A stretch of DNA of 64,000 nucleotides, taken from contig CANTUR010000055.1 in NCBI GenBank assembly GCA_947683625.1, positions 2,418,501 to 2,482,500 on the forward strand, given 5' to 3'. Each line of letters begins with the position of its first letter. Position 1 is the first letter of the stretch. Under the pieces are notes generated by a model. That model searched no databases. It was not told the origin of the DNA and saw nothing but the letters and a program-made list of their open reading frames with translations. The stretch is from Mallotus nudiflorus. Its lineage: Eukaryota > Streptophyta > Magnoliopsida > Malpighiales > Euphorbiaceae. Of this stretch, positions 22,605-33,334 are shown in pieces. Position numbers and translations under genes: made by a program.

Positions 22605-23927
22605 TCAAGAAGGAAAGAGATACGGGTAAGAAGCTCGCATCTCAGCTTCAGTCTCCCACGTATGCTCGTCAACTCTATCGCTACGCCACAGAACCTTGAC
22701 CATCGGAATCTGCTTCGATCGCAACTGTCGAACTTGAAAATCAATGATCGCCACAGGTTCTTCCACAAACGTCAAATCTTCACTCACTTCCACACTGTCG
22801 GGTTGCAACACGTGTGAAGGGTCTGAGATATACTTCCTTAACATCGAGATATGAAATACTGGATGCACCTGTGACATACTCGGAGGCAAATCCAACCGAT
22901 ATGCAACAGTGCCAACTCTCTCCAGAATCTCAAATGGTCCAATGTATCTCGATGCTAACTTACCCTTTCTGCCAAATCTCATCACACCCTTCATCGGAGA
23001 TACTTTCAGAAAAACAAAATCTCCAACCTGAAACTCCACATCTCTGCGCCTAGGATCCGCATAACTCTTCTGTTTGCTAACTGCGGTCTCTAATCTGCGC
23101 TTGATCACGACGACTTTCTCTGCAGCATCCTGAACCATCTCTGGTCCAGTCAAAGCTCTCTCACCAATCTCATCCCAACTCAACGGGGATCTACACTTCC
23201 TTCCATATAACGCCTCGTATGGTGCCATACCAATACTGCTATGGTAGTTGTTATTATATGCAAACTCAACAAGTGGCAAATGATCATCCCAGCTACCTCC
23301 CAAATCCAAGACACACATCCTCAACATATCTTTCAGTGTCTGGATCGTCCTCTCAGACTGACCATCTGTCTGAGGATGAAAAGCAGTACTGAAATCTAAC
23401 CTCGTGCCCATCGCTTCCTGCAACTTCTGCCAAAAATGAGAAGTAAACACTGAACCTCTATCTGACACAATGGACACAGGTACTCCATGAAGGCACACAA
23501 TATGCTTCACATACAACTTCGCCAATCTAGCAACTGAATATGTGGCTTTCACAGGCAAGAAATGTGCAGACTTCGTCAACCTGTCTACAATCACCCAGAT
23601 GGAATCGTATCCATCCTTCGAACGAGGTAAACCGACCACAAAATCCATAGCTATCCTTTCCCACTTCCACTCGGGAATAGGAAGAGGCTGAAGCTTCCCA
23701 GAAGGCTTCTGATGTTCGGCTTTCACTTGTTGACACGTCAAGCACTTAGCAATATAATCAGCAACATCCTTCTTCAATCCATCCCACCAGTATAGATCTC
23801 TGATACTGTGGTACATCTTAGTAACACCCGGATGAACGCTGTAGGCTGTAGAATGTGCTTCCTTTAAAATCTCCTCTCTCAAATCATCCACGTCAGGAAC
23901 ACACAATCTACCACTGATCCACAACAC
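22605..23927 (-). CDS. pol: Chromovirus integrase with C-terminal chromodomain (open part of interrupted gag-pol)
   Basis: This 440-codon stretch inserts element cDNA. It has the H2C2 zinc region ('VHPGVTKMYHSI' to 'CLTCQQVKAEHQ', residues 30-75), the DDE core ('MDFVVGLPRSKDGYDSI', 'IVSDRGSVFTSHFW', 'QTDGQSERTIQTLKDML'), the GPY/F-type module ('GKLASRYIGPFEIL') and a chromodomain-like end (about residues 383-440, 'LRSKQIPMVKVLW', 'HTWETEAEMRASYP'). In chromoviruses this domain guides insertion to heterochromatin. The first residue is set by a GTG in a frame that continues upstream to the TGA at 24003, so this is a fragment of the polyprotein and not a separate gene. The active-site residues look intact. 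Confidence 0.92.
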   Translation of the reverse strand: MLWISGRLCVPDVDDLREEILKEAHSTAYSVHPGVTKMYHSIRDLYWWDGLKKDVADYIAKCLTCQQVKAEHQKPSGKLQPLPIPEWKWERIAMDFVVGLPRSKDGYDSIWVIVDRLTKSAHFLPVKATYSVARLAKLYVKHIVCLHGVPVSIVSDRGSVFTSHFWQKLQEAMGTRLDFSTAFHPQTDGQSERTIQTLKDMLRMCVLDLGGSWDDHLPLVEFAYNNNYHSSIGMAPYEALYGRKCRSPLSWDEIGERALTGPEMVQDAAEKVVVIKRRLETAVSKQKSYADPRRRDVEFQVGDFVFLKVSPMKGVMRFGRKGKLASRYIGPFEILERVGTVAYRLDLPPSMSQVHPVFHISMLRKYISDPSHVLQPDSVEVSEDLTFVEEPVAIIDFQVRQLRSKQIPMVKVLWRSDRVDEHTWETEAEMRASYPYLFPS

Positions 23928-24002
23928 ACCATCATCATCGAGTGTGAAATCAGTGAACTTCCCTGCTCTGACATTCTCTGCAAGCTCTTCTAGAATAGGA
24001 TC

Positions 24003-26006
24003 TCAGCTCTGAGCTGCTTTAATCCTATCCCTCAATACAGATCGTACTTTAAATTGAGCTAACAGTCCACCTGATCTACTAATCTTCATCATCAGACCTT
24101 GATCCACCATCAGATGCAATTCCTGGATCAATGGTCTCCTCTCAACACCGATGTGAGCAAGACTACCTGAGGACTTCCTACTCAAGGCATCTGCTACCAC
24201 ATTAGCTTTACCCGGATGGTAAAGAATCTCGCAATCATAGTCCTTCAACAATTCCAACCATCTCCTCTGCCTTAGATTCAAAACTCGCTGTTGGAAAATG
24301 TACTTAAGGCTCTTATGATCAGTAAATATCTCACAAGTCACCCCGTACAAATAATGTCTCCAAATCTTCAAAGCAAAGATCACTGCAGCCATCTCTAGAT
24401 CATGCGTAGGATAGTTCTGCTCATGCTTCTTCAACTGCCTCGAAGCATAGGCTATCACCCTTCCATTCTGCATCAACACACAACCAAGACCAATTCTAGA
24501 AGCATCACAGTAAACTGTGAACTTATCCACATTGTTAGGCAAAGCTAATACTGGCGCTGTGGTCAACTTCTCCTTCAATAACTGAAAACTACTCTCACAA
24601 GCTTCTGACCACTCAAATCTAACGTTCTTCTGAGTCAAGCGAGTCATAGGGGCTGCAATCTTGGAAAAATCCTGCACAAACCGCCTATAATACCCGGCTA
24701 AACCCAGAAAACTCCGAATCTCTGTAACAGAAGTAGGTCTAGGCCACTCAGATACTGCCTCAACCTTCTGTGGATCAACCTGAATACCTTCTTTAGACAC
24801 TACGTGTCCAAGAAAAGAAACACTCTCCATCCAAAAATCACACTTCGAGAATTTAGCATAAAGCTGATGATCTCTCAGTGTCTGTAGTACAATCCTCAAG
24901 TGATATACGTGCTCTTCCATACTCCTCGAATATACTAGTATATCATCAATGAAGACTACCACAAACTGATCCACATACGGTCTGAATACTCTATTCATCA
25001 GGTCCATAAAAGCTGCTGGTGCATTAGTCAAACCAAAAGACATCACCAGAAACTCATAATAATGGCCATATCGAGTGCGGAACGCTGTCTTAGGAATATC
25101 GGATTCACTAATCCGCAGCTGATGATAACCCGACCTCAAGTCAACCTTAGAAAAGAACTGTGCACCCTGTAACTGATCAAACAAGTCATCTATCCTCGGA
25201 AGAGGATACTTGTTCTTCACTGTTACCTTATTCAACTCTCTGTAGTCAATGCACAGTCTCAGGGTACCATCCTTGTTCTTCACAAACAAGACTGGTGCAC
25301 CCCAAGGAGAAACACTAGGTCTGATAAAACCCTTATCCAACAACTCTTGCAACTGCTCCTTCAACTCTCTCAACTCTGCAGGAGCCATACGATAGGGTGG
25401 CATAGATATAGGAGTAGTACCTGGGACCACATCTATACAGAACTCAATCTCTCTGTGAGGTGGTAAACCTGGTAACTCCTCGGGAAAAACATCAGGAAAC
25501 TCACAAGCAACCGGAACATCTGTGAGTGAAAACTTCTCCACTGACGTATCCCTGACCAATGCCAAAAACCCCTGACAACCTTTCCTCAATAACTTCCTAG
25601 CTGAAATAGCAGAAATAAGATTCTGAGGTGCTGAACTCCTGTCACCAACAAACTTAAACTCTACTTCATCAGGAATTCTGAAAGTCACCTCTTTATTCCT
25701 GCAATCTACCACGGCAAAGTGCTGAGATAACCAATCCATTCCCAAAATAACATCAAACTCCATCACATCCAACAAAATCAAATCAGCGGGTAATTCTCTA
25801 TCTCCCACGAGAACTGGACAACCATAAAGAACAATATCGGCGTCCAAAGAATCGCTCAGAGGAGTGGTAACAGACAAAGGAAAAGCCATCCTTGAAGCTT
25901 GCCAACAAGATTTAGAAGCAAAAACAGGAGAAACAAATGAATGCGTGGCACCCGGATCAAACAAAACCCATGCATCCAGGTAACAAACAGAAACAATACC
26001 TGCCAC
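24003..26006 (-). CDS. pol: Chromovirus protease, reverse transcriptase and RNase H (open part of interrupted gag-pol)
   Basis: The 667-codon stretch has, in order, an aspartic protease ('[13 protein letters not shown]', near residue 16), the RT domain ('[21 protein letters not shown]', catalytic '[11 protein letters not shown]' near residue 350) and a Ty3-type RNase H ('[16 protein letters not shown]', '[17 protein letters not shown]', '[12 protein letters not shown]'). It ends at a TGA (24003-24005) where the family reads through into integrase 25 codons later in the same frame; CGA to TGA is the simplest origin. The start shown is an internal Met. The frame continues upstream into gag. Catalytic residues are present, so the RT might be active if the stop were bypassed, but this is inference. 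Confidence 0.93.
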   Translation of the reverse strand: MAGIVSVCYLDAWVLFDPGATHSFVSPVFASKSCWQASRMAFPLSVTTPLSDSLDADIVLYGCPVLVGDRELPADLILLDVMEFDVILGMDWLSQHFAVVDCRNKEVTFRIPDEVEFKFVGDRSSAPQNLISAISARKLLRKGCQGFLALVRDTSVEKFSLTDVPVACEFPDVFPEELPGLPPHREIEFCIDVVPGTTPISMPPYRMAPAELRELKEQLQELLDKGFIRPSVSPWGAPVLFVKNKDGTLRLCIDYRELNKVTVKNKYPLPRIDDLFDQLQGAQFFSKVDLRSGYHQLRISESDIPKTAFRTRYGHYYEFLVMSFGLTNAPAAFMDLMNRVFRPYVDQFVVVFIDDILVYSRSMEEHVYHLRIVLQTLRDHQLYAKFSKCDFWMESVSFLGHVVSKEGIQVDPQKVEAVSEWPRPTSVTEIRSFLGLAGYYRRFVQDFSKIAAPMTRLTQKNVRFEWSEACESSFQLLKEKLTTAPVLALPNNVDKFTVYCDASRIGLGCVLMQNGRVIAYASRQLKKHEQNYPTHDLEMAAVIFALKIWRHYLYGVTCEIFTDHKSLKYIFQQRVLNLRQRRWLELLKDYDCEILYHPGKANVVADALSRKSSGSLAHIGVERRPLIQELHLMVDQGLMMKISRSGGLLAQFKVRSVLRDRIKAAQS

Positions 26007-26606
26007 GACTGCATTAGATGCCTGAGCATCCTGCTGAGTCAGATGAAAGTCTCTGGCCTGACCTCGACCTCCCTGCTGACTGGTAGAAGCCTGGCCAACA
26101 CCTCTGGCACCTCCTCTAGTACCTCTACCACGACTCTGCTGTGGAACAAACTGAGTGGAACTCTGATACTGGGCTGGTGGTAACTAAAATGGCACAGGTG
26201 CTGCACTAGCAATCGACTGCTGTGGGAATCACGGAATCTGCTGCTGCTGATACCCGAAATAAGGACACGATCTGGCAAAATATCCTATCTGCCCGCATCT
26301 GATGCATGTCAGCGGTGTCAGATAACACGGTCCCTAATGGACTCTACCACAAGTCTGACAAACACTGGCCGCTGATCCAGAACCACGACCACTGCTGCTG
26401 CTCGAAGCACCTGACCCAAATCTGAACGATCTACGCTGACCTCCACGGCCATGTCTACTGCTTCGATGCACTCGCTGTTGCTGTCTCTGACTCTGCTGAG
26501 TCGAACCTCGCTGCTGACTACTCGAACCAACCTGAAAACTCGAATATGGAGTAGCCTGCAATCCACTCGACTGAACTCCCAACTGGTAATAATCAGGCAT
26601 CGCTCC
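26007..26606 (-). pseudogene. gag: Chromovirus Gag C-terminus with zinc knuckle, three stops
   Basis: The frame shared with pol reads through a Gln/Ser/Gly-rich region and the nucleocapsid knuckle ('CIRCGQIGYFARSC', where the usual His is Tyr), then a Gln/Pro-rich linker into the protease. In-frame stops are TAG at 26334-26336 and 26184-26186 and TGA at about 26230. The two open pieces often called in other frames here are shadows. Confidence 0.85.
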
Positions 26607-27359
26607 CTACCTAACTAACCTCAGCTCAATCTCCTTAGCTAACTCAATCACGGACTCCAAAGTAAGACCTGCTGTAGGAATACCAGCAAAAGCTGAACCC
26701 AAACCAGTAACATACGTAGTGATTGCGAAATACTGATCTCGCATCAGATCCTCAGCATATCTACCCAGACGAAGAAACTCTCGGGAATACTCCTCTACAG
26801 ATCGATCTCCACGAGAAATACTAGTCAACCGGAGACGATAACTCAAACGAAGAGGCTCTGGACAAAATCTCCTCATGAATCGCTCTCGAAACTAAGCCCA
26901 TGTCATCGTCATCATATAGGGCTGGATCATCTGAATGAACCAATCTAAGGCTGGTCCCTCGACAGACAACTCAATGATCATGATCCGCTGGTACTCGGTA
27001 TGAGCAGTCCGAGTCCTAGTCTCAATCGCATGCAGAAAATCTAAAGGATCAGAAGTCCCATCAAAAGCAATCCTGCCAACTCGGGCATAGAATAAAGCTG
27101 CCTCAGGGTCAGACATACCCTGCTGATAGGCAGGCTGAACAGGCTGAACAACTGGAGGAACAGGAACATCAAACTCAGGCTCAACAGGCTCCTCGTCCTG
27201 TAACTCTCTCTGCCTACGGCGACCTGCCGCTCCTCGAGGTCTACCTCTACCACGACCTCTACGTCTAACTGGCTGCTCAAGAGGTAAAACCTCATTCTGA
27301 AAAGACTCATCATCCTCGACCTCAACGACCGGTGGAGCGACACGCGCTCGCCTCCTCAT
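26607..27359 (-). pseudogene. gag: Chromovirus Gag N-terminal and capsid region, interrupted
   Basis: Gag builds the virus-like particle in which reverse transcription takes place. The frame starts with ATG at 27357-27359 ('MRRRARVAPPVVEVED'), about 200 bp from the primer site. It runs through an Arg/Pro-rich tail, the capsid-like domain ('ALFYARVGRIAFDGTSDPLDF', then 'RRFCPEPLRLSYRLRLTSI', 'VEEYSREFLRLGRYAEDLM'), and ends at TAG 26607. A TAG at 26892-26894 stands where Gln is expected after 'MTMTWA'. All pieces share one frame with pol, so the element encodes a single Gag-Pol protein, as Tekay elements do. Confidence 0.92.
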
Positions 27360-27540
27360 TCTGAAAAGACAAATGGAAAGATTCAGACAAAACAGACAAC
27401 GGAGGAATAACGCAGAAAACTACAGTAAGGAATACTTATCAAGACATACTCGAACCTAATACACTGCAGTAGTCCAATAGAAAACACAACTTTAAAACTA
27501 GGGCCACAACTCACATAACTAAGCCCTGACACAGAACTCC

Positions 27541-27552
27541 GCTCTGATACTA
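27541..27552 (-). other. Primer binding site of the chromovirus
   Basis: The sense strand reads TAGTATCAGAGC beginning four bases after the 5' LTR, complementary to the 3' end of plant initiator-Met tRNA except for one base. Confidence 0.9.
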
Positions 27553-28260
27553 ACTTTGTCACGACCCAAAACAGGGGCCATGACCGGCGCTAGGGAACGA
27601 GAATTCTTTCGAATCCGGAACCCGTAGCAAGCCTAAAAATAAAATAAATCATGCAATAACAATAATAACAATTTAATATGCAGCGGAAATAAAAAAAAAT
27701 CATAATATCATAATATCATTTTCATCACTGGATTAAATCAAAATCCCATCTCATAAATACATAATCTCTTTAATACAAATCCAGTTTCAATATAATACAT
27801 CTCTTTAAATAAAATACATGAAATCCAATACTTTAATTCACAACTACTGCAGTGTCTAGATAAAATAAATAAGACTCAAGTAGACAATTTACATAAAGAA
27901 GCCGGGGCGAAAGAAATCCGACGTATCGACCTGCTACTGAGGTCTGAGGATGTTGACTCTCCTGAAAAATAGTCAACGGAGGGGAGTCAGACCTCACTGA
28001 GTGAATTACTATAATATATATACATACACACTAAGTGATAATGCATACAATCAACAGTATATATATAATATGTATATATACAGGCAAATTCATACAGATG
28101 CAGAAAAATCATTTTTATATATTTTACTAAAAAATCCCAGTTTATGAAGGATCACATAGAACCCTAGAATATCGCAACCTCAGAAAATAGTGTTAAACAA
28201 CACTCTAGCCATACAGGCTCACTTATTCCAAATATATCCACTTAATCCATTTAGACAGTA

Positions 28261-28357
28261 GACTGGCCCCGAGACACTAAGTCAACCGAGCTCCAGCAGT
28301 CTGACTGCCAGTGTGATTGGCCCCGAGACACTTGGTCAATCGAGCTCCAGCAATCAC
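28261..28357 (-). other. Tandem pair of imperfect hairpins in the chromovirus 5' LTR
   Basis: These are the same 41-nt and 45-nt hairpin units as at 20020-20116, at 28261-28301 and 28313-28357. The interior T/C difference ('caatcgag' versus 'caaccgag') is swapped between the units relative to the 3' LTR. Confidence 0.6.
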
Positions 28358-30031
28358 ACCCAAACCACATCTCACATAGCAAATAATCATATCAAATCAA
28401 TATCCACAAATAGTTAGTAATATAGCCTAAAGCTATAGGCGTACCGGTACGTACTCGGTCCTAGTGCTGCCCACTAGGTAGCACGTTCTATCGATATCCT
28501 TCATCATTAAATATAAAACATTCATTCACAAAAATAAATGATGCATGAATATAAATGAAATAACAATATAAACCATATATATACCGAAAATATACCAAAC
28601 GTAAACCAGGTATATTTCGAGTATATATACGTTAAATGAATTCAATCAAATTATAACTTAAGCTGGAAATATATTTAAAAACATTTTAAATATATTTTAT
28701 TCACAAAACATGCATATAATTTATTATATACCAAAAATAAACCAAAAATATACTTAATATAAACTTAAGAAATAATCAAATTATTTATGCATATTTAATC
28801 AACATAAAACATGCATTTCTAAATCATGCATCCTAAGCATATATATATAAAATAGTAACTCACCTAATGCGCTCCACGAGACAGGTCCGACGGGCCTGGT
28901 CCACTAGCCCTCGGTCTCGGCGCAACTAAACAAGCAATAAATAATCGACATCAGAATAAACCTAACAGAAATCCTAGAATTCAATCTAGAGTATTAAACA
29001 CAGAATCAGAAATTAGGGTTCGACTGGACATCACGTTTTACGAGAATTCTACCAAAAATCCAGCAGAACCTCCCCTGTAAAACGGACATCTCTCTACTCA
29101 AAAGAGTAGAGCCGACCCTGCAAAGAAAATACACTTCGAAAAATAGGCTCAACACAATCAAAATCCCACGGTCGGACTCCAAACTACAGTCCACCGACCG
29201 GGGTCCACAAACACAGAACATATTCCAAGTATACCAAAAATAACCTCACAACATAGTAATACATCTCATAGGTAGAAATTACATAATTAACCTTAAAACA
29301 CTATAAAAACCGATTAAAACTCATTTTATTAGAAAAACCGTATATTATATATATAATTGAAAATAATTCCCGAAAAATAGTTTTAATTAGTTAAAAATAC
29401 CAAATAATTTATAAAAATCATTTTTATACCTTAAATAGCTATTAAAACCAATTAAATTACATTTTTAGACAATTTAGTGTAAAATTACCAAAATACCCCT
29501 ATATATATAAATATACTTAAATTACTTCAAAAATTCACCAAAAATTATACAATTATCCAAAATTAATTTTCTCAACATATTTATCAATAATATCAATAAT
29601 TAAACTCAATTAACCAATTAAATTCAATTTAAAACACAATTAACCTAATTTCTCAAAATCACATAAACTTCAATAATTCAAAATAAATACTTAGAAATTC
29701 ATAAAAATTCCAAATAAATTCCTATAATTCATTTCAAAACCTAATTCAACCATAAACTCCAATTTCATAATTTAAATAATTAATTTCCGAAAATTAGAAA
29801 ATAATATTAAAATATTCAAAAATACCCAAAAATCCAAAAAATCTCCAAAAATTCTACAAAAATTCATACATGTAGACTGAGCTACTAGGAACAACATTTG
29901 TGAAGGAAGTTTTCATGAATCAATCAATTCGAAGCTCAAAAAATTCAAAAACCCTAATAGGCCGAAATTGACAAAATCGAAACCTAAGCAATTCTAGACC
30001 ATTTTAGCTCAAACCAAAGCTAGAATCACAC

Positions 30032-30300
30032 TCACCGGAGCTCAAGGAGAAGAAAGAGACCGGCGGTGTCAAAAATGGTGGCCGGAATCGACGTGATCGA
30101 CGGTGGATCGATTTTCGGCTTCTCCGGCCAAAATCGACTTCCAGGCGCCGGAAACGGCCTCCTTAGGCGGCGGAATTGGTCGGGGAAGACGGTGGCACAC
30201 CGAAAGGCACACCCACGGTGAAGAAACGGCACGGCAGCGATCGGGAACGGAGAAGGGAATCGATCGGGGAAGAAAGGGATAATCGGGGGCAGTTTTGTAA
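30032..30300 (-). other. GC-rich leader block of the chromovirus LTR
   Basis: This island is much richer in G and C than the rest of the LTR and is kept in both copies (also 21791-22060). In sense orientation it follows the TATA-like run and ends near a consensus 5' splice donor (G|GTGAGTG, near 30030-30036 and 21790-21796). Apparent ORFs here start at non-ATG codons and show no family motif. Confidence 0.5.
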
Positions 30301-30329
30301 TTTTCCAAACTTTTGTAATTTTGACAAAT

Positions 30330-30362
30330 ATATGTATATATATATATACTTTATACTATATA
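30330..30362 (-). promoter_or_regulatory. Candidate TATA region of the chromovirus 5' LTR
   Basis: The sense strand contains 'tatatagtataaagtatata' about 30 bp upstream of the GC-rich leader. This is the best TATA candidate in the LTR. The transcription start is not known. Confidence 0.4.
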
Positions 30363-30805
30363 TTAAAATAATATTAAATTACACACATCAAATATACACC
30401 ACACACATAAAATTTAATATTTTAATAATTTATACTAAATAAAATTAATTAAATAACAATAAAACAAATAAATACTTAATAAAATATTAGGGTAATAATA
30501 AACCCTAATTAATTAAATATACACACACAGGCTTTATTTAATAATTTAAAAATACGCATGAGTTCATGCAAGTCCGTAAATACATTTAAAATAATTAATA
30601 ATACATTGTTTACGTGAAAATTTCCCCGAAAATGCAAGTCCCGGGAAAATTTTACGTAAAACACTGAAAATAATACATAGTAATTAAAATAGGTTTTAAA
30701 TACATATTAACTCGTAAAACTATCATATAAAATACAGAAATTATTGACACTGCATATCCTGGTACAGTGTAAAAATATTTTAAAAACACGGGATATTACA
30801 AATAA

Positions 30806-31437
30806 GTACATCAGTTGATAGAGTAGAGAGGTCTTGAGCTTTATCAATTGAGGTAACACGAGATTCCCAATCCTTCTTAGGTAGGATTCTTAGAATCTTG
30901 TTATTTACCTCTTCTTTGGAGAAATGTTTTCCAAGTTTCTTGAGGGTTGTGAGGAGAGCATTAAGACAGTTTATCATCTCCATGATTGATTCTTAAGGCT
31001 TCATTTTAAAGAGTTTATATTCATACATATAAAGTTGAACCTTCTTGCTTCTTACTTGGATGTTGCCTTCGTAGTGATTCTCTAAGGTCTCCCACATTTC
31101 TTTAGCTAAAATACAATGTTGAAGCTTGCCTCCTTCTTCTCTTGTCATGGAGGAGACTAGAGTAATCATAGCCTTTTTATTTTTGTGATTTTCTTCCTTT
31201 TGATCAACACTCCATTGGCTTCTTGCAAGTGTAGTTACCACACCATCAATGATAATTGTTGGTGGTTCCTAACCTCTTAGGACAATATCCCAAAGTTTGA
31301 TGGAATCACAATCAAGATATAATTCCATTTTGAATTTCCAATGTGGATAGTCACTACCATCAAAGAATGGTCTAAGAGAAGAGATGTTTTGTGATTCACT
31401 CCCTATGATCTTGTATTCTAGTAATGAAGTACCTAGA
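30806..31437 (-). pseudogene. gag: SIRE-like Gag N-terminal part, upstream of the Gypsy insertion
   Basis: On the minus strand the frame reads 'SSLRPFFDGSDYPHWKFKM', 'IKLWDIVLRG', a TAG, 'PPTIIIDGVVTTLARSQW', 'AKEMWETLENHYEGN' and, after another stop, 'MINCLNALLTTLKKLGKHF' to 'RVTSIDKAQDLSTLSTDVLI'. This is a Copia Gag core (UBN2/Gag-polypeptide type). The reading is cut at 30806 by the chromovirus and resumes at 19315. The start codon is not clear; the frame opens within about 10 bp of the primer site. Confidence 0.8.
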
Positions 31438-31443
31438 ATTCAA

Positions 31444-31455
31444 GCTCTGATACCA
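31444..31455 (-). other. Primer binding site of the SIRE-like element
   Basis: The sense strand reads TGGTATCAGAGC, a perfect 12-base match to the initiator-Met tRNA end, two bases from the 5' LTR. Confidence 0.9.
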
Positions 31456-31457
31456 AT

Positions 31458-32782
31458 TGAAAGAGTCCTAGAGGGAGGGTGAATAGGACTATCAAACAAA
31501 AATGGGAAATTAAAGGAATTATTTACAAAAAGTGAGTAAGAGTATAGAAGGAAGAATGATGAACACAAATATTTAAGGAGTTCGGATTCATAAATAATCC
31601 TACATCTCCACCTAATTTATCTCCAAGTTAGGATTTTTTAATCACCCATAATCTTATTAATAATATTAAGAATACATAAGAGTTTTATGGTTCACTCTTA
31701 CAACCTTATAATCTTGAATTTTCAAGGCTCACTCAAAAACCAAATTCCCAAGTGTTTTATTGGCTAAACACTTAAACTAATTCCTTTAGAATAGAATCTC
31801 ACTTCTCGTTTTCTAAACCTAGAAAATAAAAGAATAAGAATGTCTATTCTAATCACTCACCAACTCTCACAAGATTTATACACAAAGAATTTTTCAAAAG
31901 AAAGTTTTAGAGCTCAATTGAATGTTTAAGAAAATGATGAATGATGCACAAGTTTTCTTCACCTTTTAATTGAATTCTAAGTTGTGTTTATATAGAAAAA
32001 CACTTAAAAATATGGTTTTTGGATGTAACAATCATGTTTCCAATGTTTAGAATTAATTTTGAATTAATTCTTGAACTTATGGCAGCTCAAGGGCTGCTCA
32101 CTAGCGCCTCACGAGTGAACAGTGCTCGTGAGGGGTGAAATTATAGCCCTTATATTCAAAAATTCCCATTGGAATGCTATCAGAGGTCTACTCACAAGCA
32201 AGTAATGAGCCACCAGCTCATGAGGAGCACTTATGAGGAGCACTACCATCTTTTGGCAAAAATGTGCTCCAAATGCTCCATTGACGGACTGCTCGTGACC
32301 ACTTCAAAAGATACTCATTAACGGGATTGAAGATGATCGATTCATACAAAATGTTCTTTATAAAAGTTGTATATAATTTTCTTATATTTTCGTAAAACTT
32401 TGAATCACCTCATTTGGACATCTTTAGCTCAAGTTATTACTGAATTACCAAGAGCTGTGCAAACTAAAATGCAAGCTGCATATGCTGACTTCAACTGAAG
32501 ATTTGCATACCCAAATGAACTTAGATTTTGATGAGAAAGTACAATCTGGAAATCTTAAGATGTCTACTTCAAAATTTAAGAAGCTCATTTTCTCATTTAA
32601 GAGCTCTAAATATGTCAAAAGTCTTCTTCAATCTTAGAGGTTCAATCAGCCCGAAAGTCACTATTCACCCAAAAGTGTATATGCTTGGTATATAATTCCC
32701 TACACACTTAATTGAAATTATTAGTATAAAAATTATTTGTCAAAATCCAAAATTAGGAGTTTGATCATGCAAATGGTCAACA
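31458..32782 (-). repeat. 5' LTR of the SIRE-like element
   Basis: It is the direct partner of 10463-11785. On the sense strand it begins TGTTGACC and ends CTCTTTCA. It carries the same cluster of CTCACGAG/CTCGTGAG words at about 32095-32325. Confidence 0.88.
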
Positions 32783-32810
32783 ATATGGAATCACGAAACC
32801 TAACAAACAA

Positions 32811-33314
32811 AACCAATATATGAAATTTAACTCTCAAGACGATAATAAAACAAGTAGCAATTCCTCTAAATAAAGTCAAAGTCCAAAACAGTAGACTATA
32901 GTAGGCATGAAAGGCCTAACCTAAAGTAGTCCATCTTTTTCATAGGCTTAGGCTTTATAAAGAGAATAACTATATGGCATCAAACACATGCATTTTGGGA
33001 AAAACTAAAGGAAGTTGCTAAGTCACTACATGAGTTGAGTCTTGGGTTAAAAAGACTTTAATTCCCATAGTGATATACCTTCATTACGTCTTCCCACTCA
33101 AAGGTCCATGCGATATGGATAAGTACGTGCTACAAGTGACAATAGCCAAATACCTTATCATCAGGTTTGAGTGAAAAATAGGCAGCAAAACAATGACTAT
33201 CATCAATTTATTCGGGACTGAGTGCTCATTGTGTGAAAGGTGTTGTGAATGCAAAATAAATAAGCAAATAATTAACAATGAAAAAACACAAAACACTTGG
33301 AATCAATTTCTCTA
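32811..33314. other. 5' leader of the Tat-like element
   Basis: This short part of the outer element lies between its 5' LTR and the solo LTR. No gene is visible. The short minus ORF at 33084-33296 has no family motif. Confidence 0.5.
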
Positions 33315-33333
33315 TTCCCTAGTGGAATCGCCA
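33315..33333 (-). other. Primer binding site of the Tat-like element (tRNA-Arg type)
   Basis: The sense strand reads TGGCGATTCCACTAGGGAA one base after the 5' LTR. It resembles the tRNA-Arg primer site used by Tat/Ogre elements (TGGCGACTCCGCTGGGGA form) with changes that are all transitions. Confidence 0.6.
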
Positions 33334-33334
33334 T

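Larger units (their letters stand above)
19316..30800 (-). mobile_element. Full-length Tekay/Del-type chromovirus (Ty3/Gypsy)
   Basis: LTRs of 3242 and 3244 bp (19316-22557, 27557-30800) run TG...CA and are flanked by AATAA (19311-19315, 30801-30805). The primer site matches initiator-Met tRNA with one change, and the polypurine tract is AAGGGGGGAA. One continuous frame encodes gag, protease, RT, RNase H, integrase and a C-terminal chromodomain, broken by six nonsense codons. By hand I count about 26 substitutions between LTRs (0.8%), so insertion is recent, a few hundred thousand years ago if usual plant LTR rates apply. It lies inside gag of the SIRE-like element. Long LTRs plus the chromodomain favour Tekay. 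Confidence 0.95.
27557..30800 (-). repeat. 5' LTR of the chromovirus
   Basis: This 3244-bp LTR carries the promoter for the element on the minus strand. It is nearly identical to the 3' LTR; about half of the differences are C/T or G/A changes. Confidence 0.95.
10463..32782 (-). mobile_element. SIRE-like Ty1/Copia retrotransposon with an extra ORF, interrupted by a chromovirus
   Basis: LTRs of 1323 and 1325 bp (10463-11785 and 31458-32782) are flanked by ATATG (10458-10462 and 32783-32787). Removing the nested Gypsy element gives about 10.8 kb, a usual size for the SIRE/Maximus lineage. Gene order on the minus strand is gag, protease, integrase, reverse transcriptase, RNase H, then an extra ORF before the 3' LTR. 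The long coiled-coil C-terminus of Gag and the RNase H motif STTEAEYVAA also favour SIRE. All genes have stops or frameshifts. The LTRs show about 9 differences in the first 120 bp. Confidence 0.85.
8958..32805 (+). mobile_element. Solo LTR (probably Copia-type), split by the SIRE-like element
   Basis: The plus-strand LTR runs 8958-10462 and resumes at 32788-32805, about 1.52 kb in all. It starts TGTTAGTG, ends CTAACA and is flanked by AACAA (8953-8957 and 32806-32810). A TATA-like box lies near 10055-10065, and a 'tctcaatccgaactgtcaa...ttccgctgtat' tail typical of Copia LTRs is present. No internal region or second LTR exists, so it arose by LTR-LTR recombination. It was inserted in the Tat-like element before the SIRE-like element landed in it. 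The superfamily call is inference. Confidence 0.72.

Noticed and set aside
26039..26278. Minus ORFs at 26039-26278, 26318-26566 and 27041-27343
   Set aside because: They lie in other frames than the Gag-Pol frame, which alone gives the zinc knuckle and capsid motifs.
26184..26894. In-frame TAG codons as programmed readthrough between gag and pol
   Set aside because: There are four TAG inside Gag rather than one at the junction, some break the capsid and knuckle, and relatives have sense codons there.
27541..27552. tRNA-like strings (also 31444, 49183, 63453)
   Set aside because: They match only the 3' 12 bases of a tRNA and are primer binding sites; no cloverleaf surrounds them.
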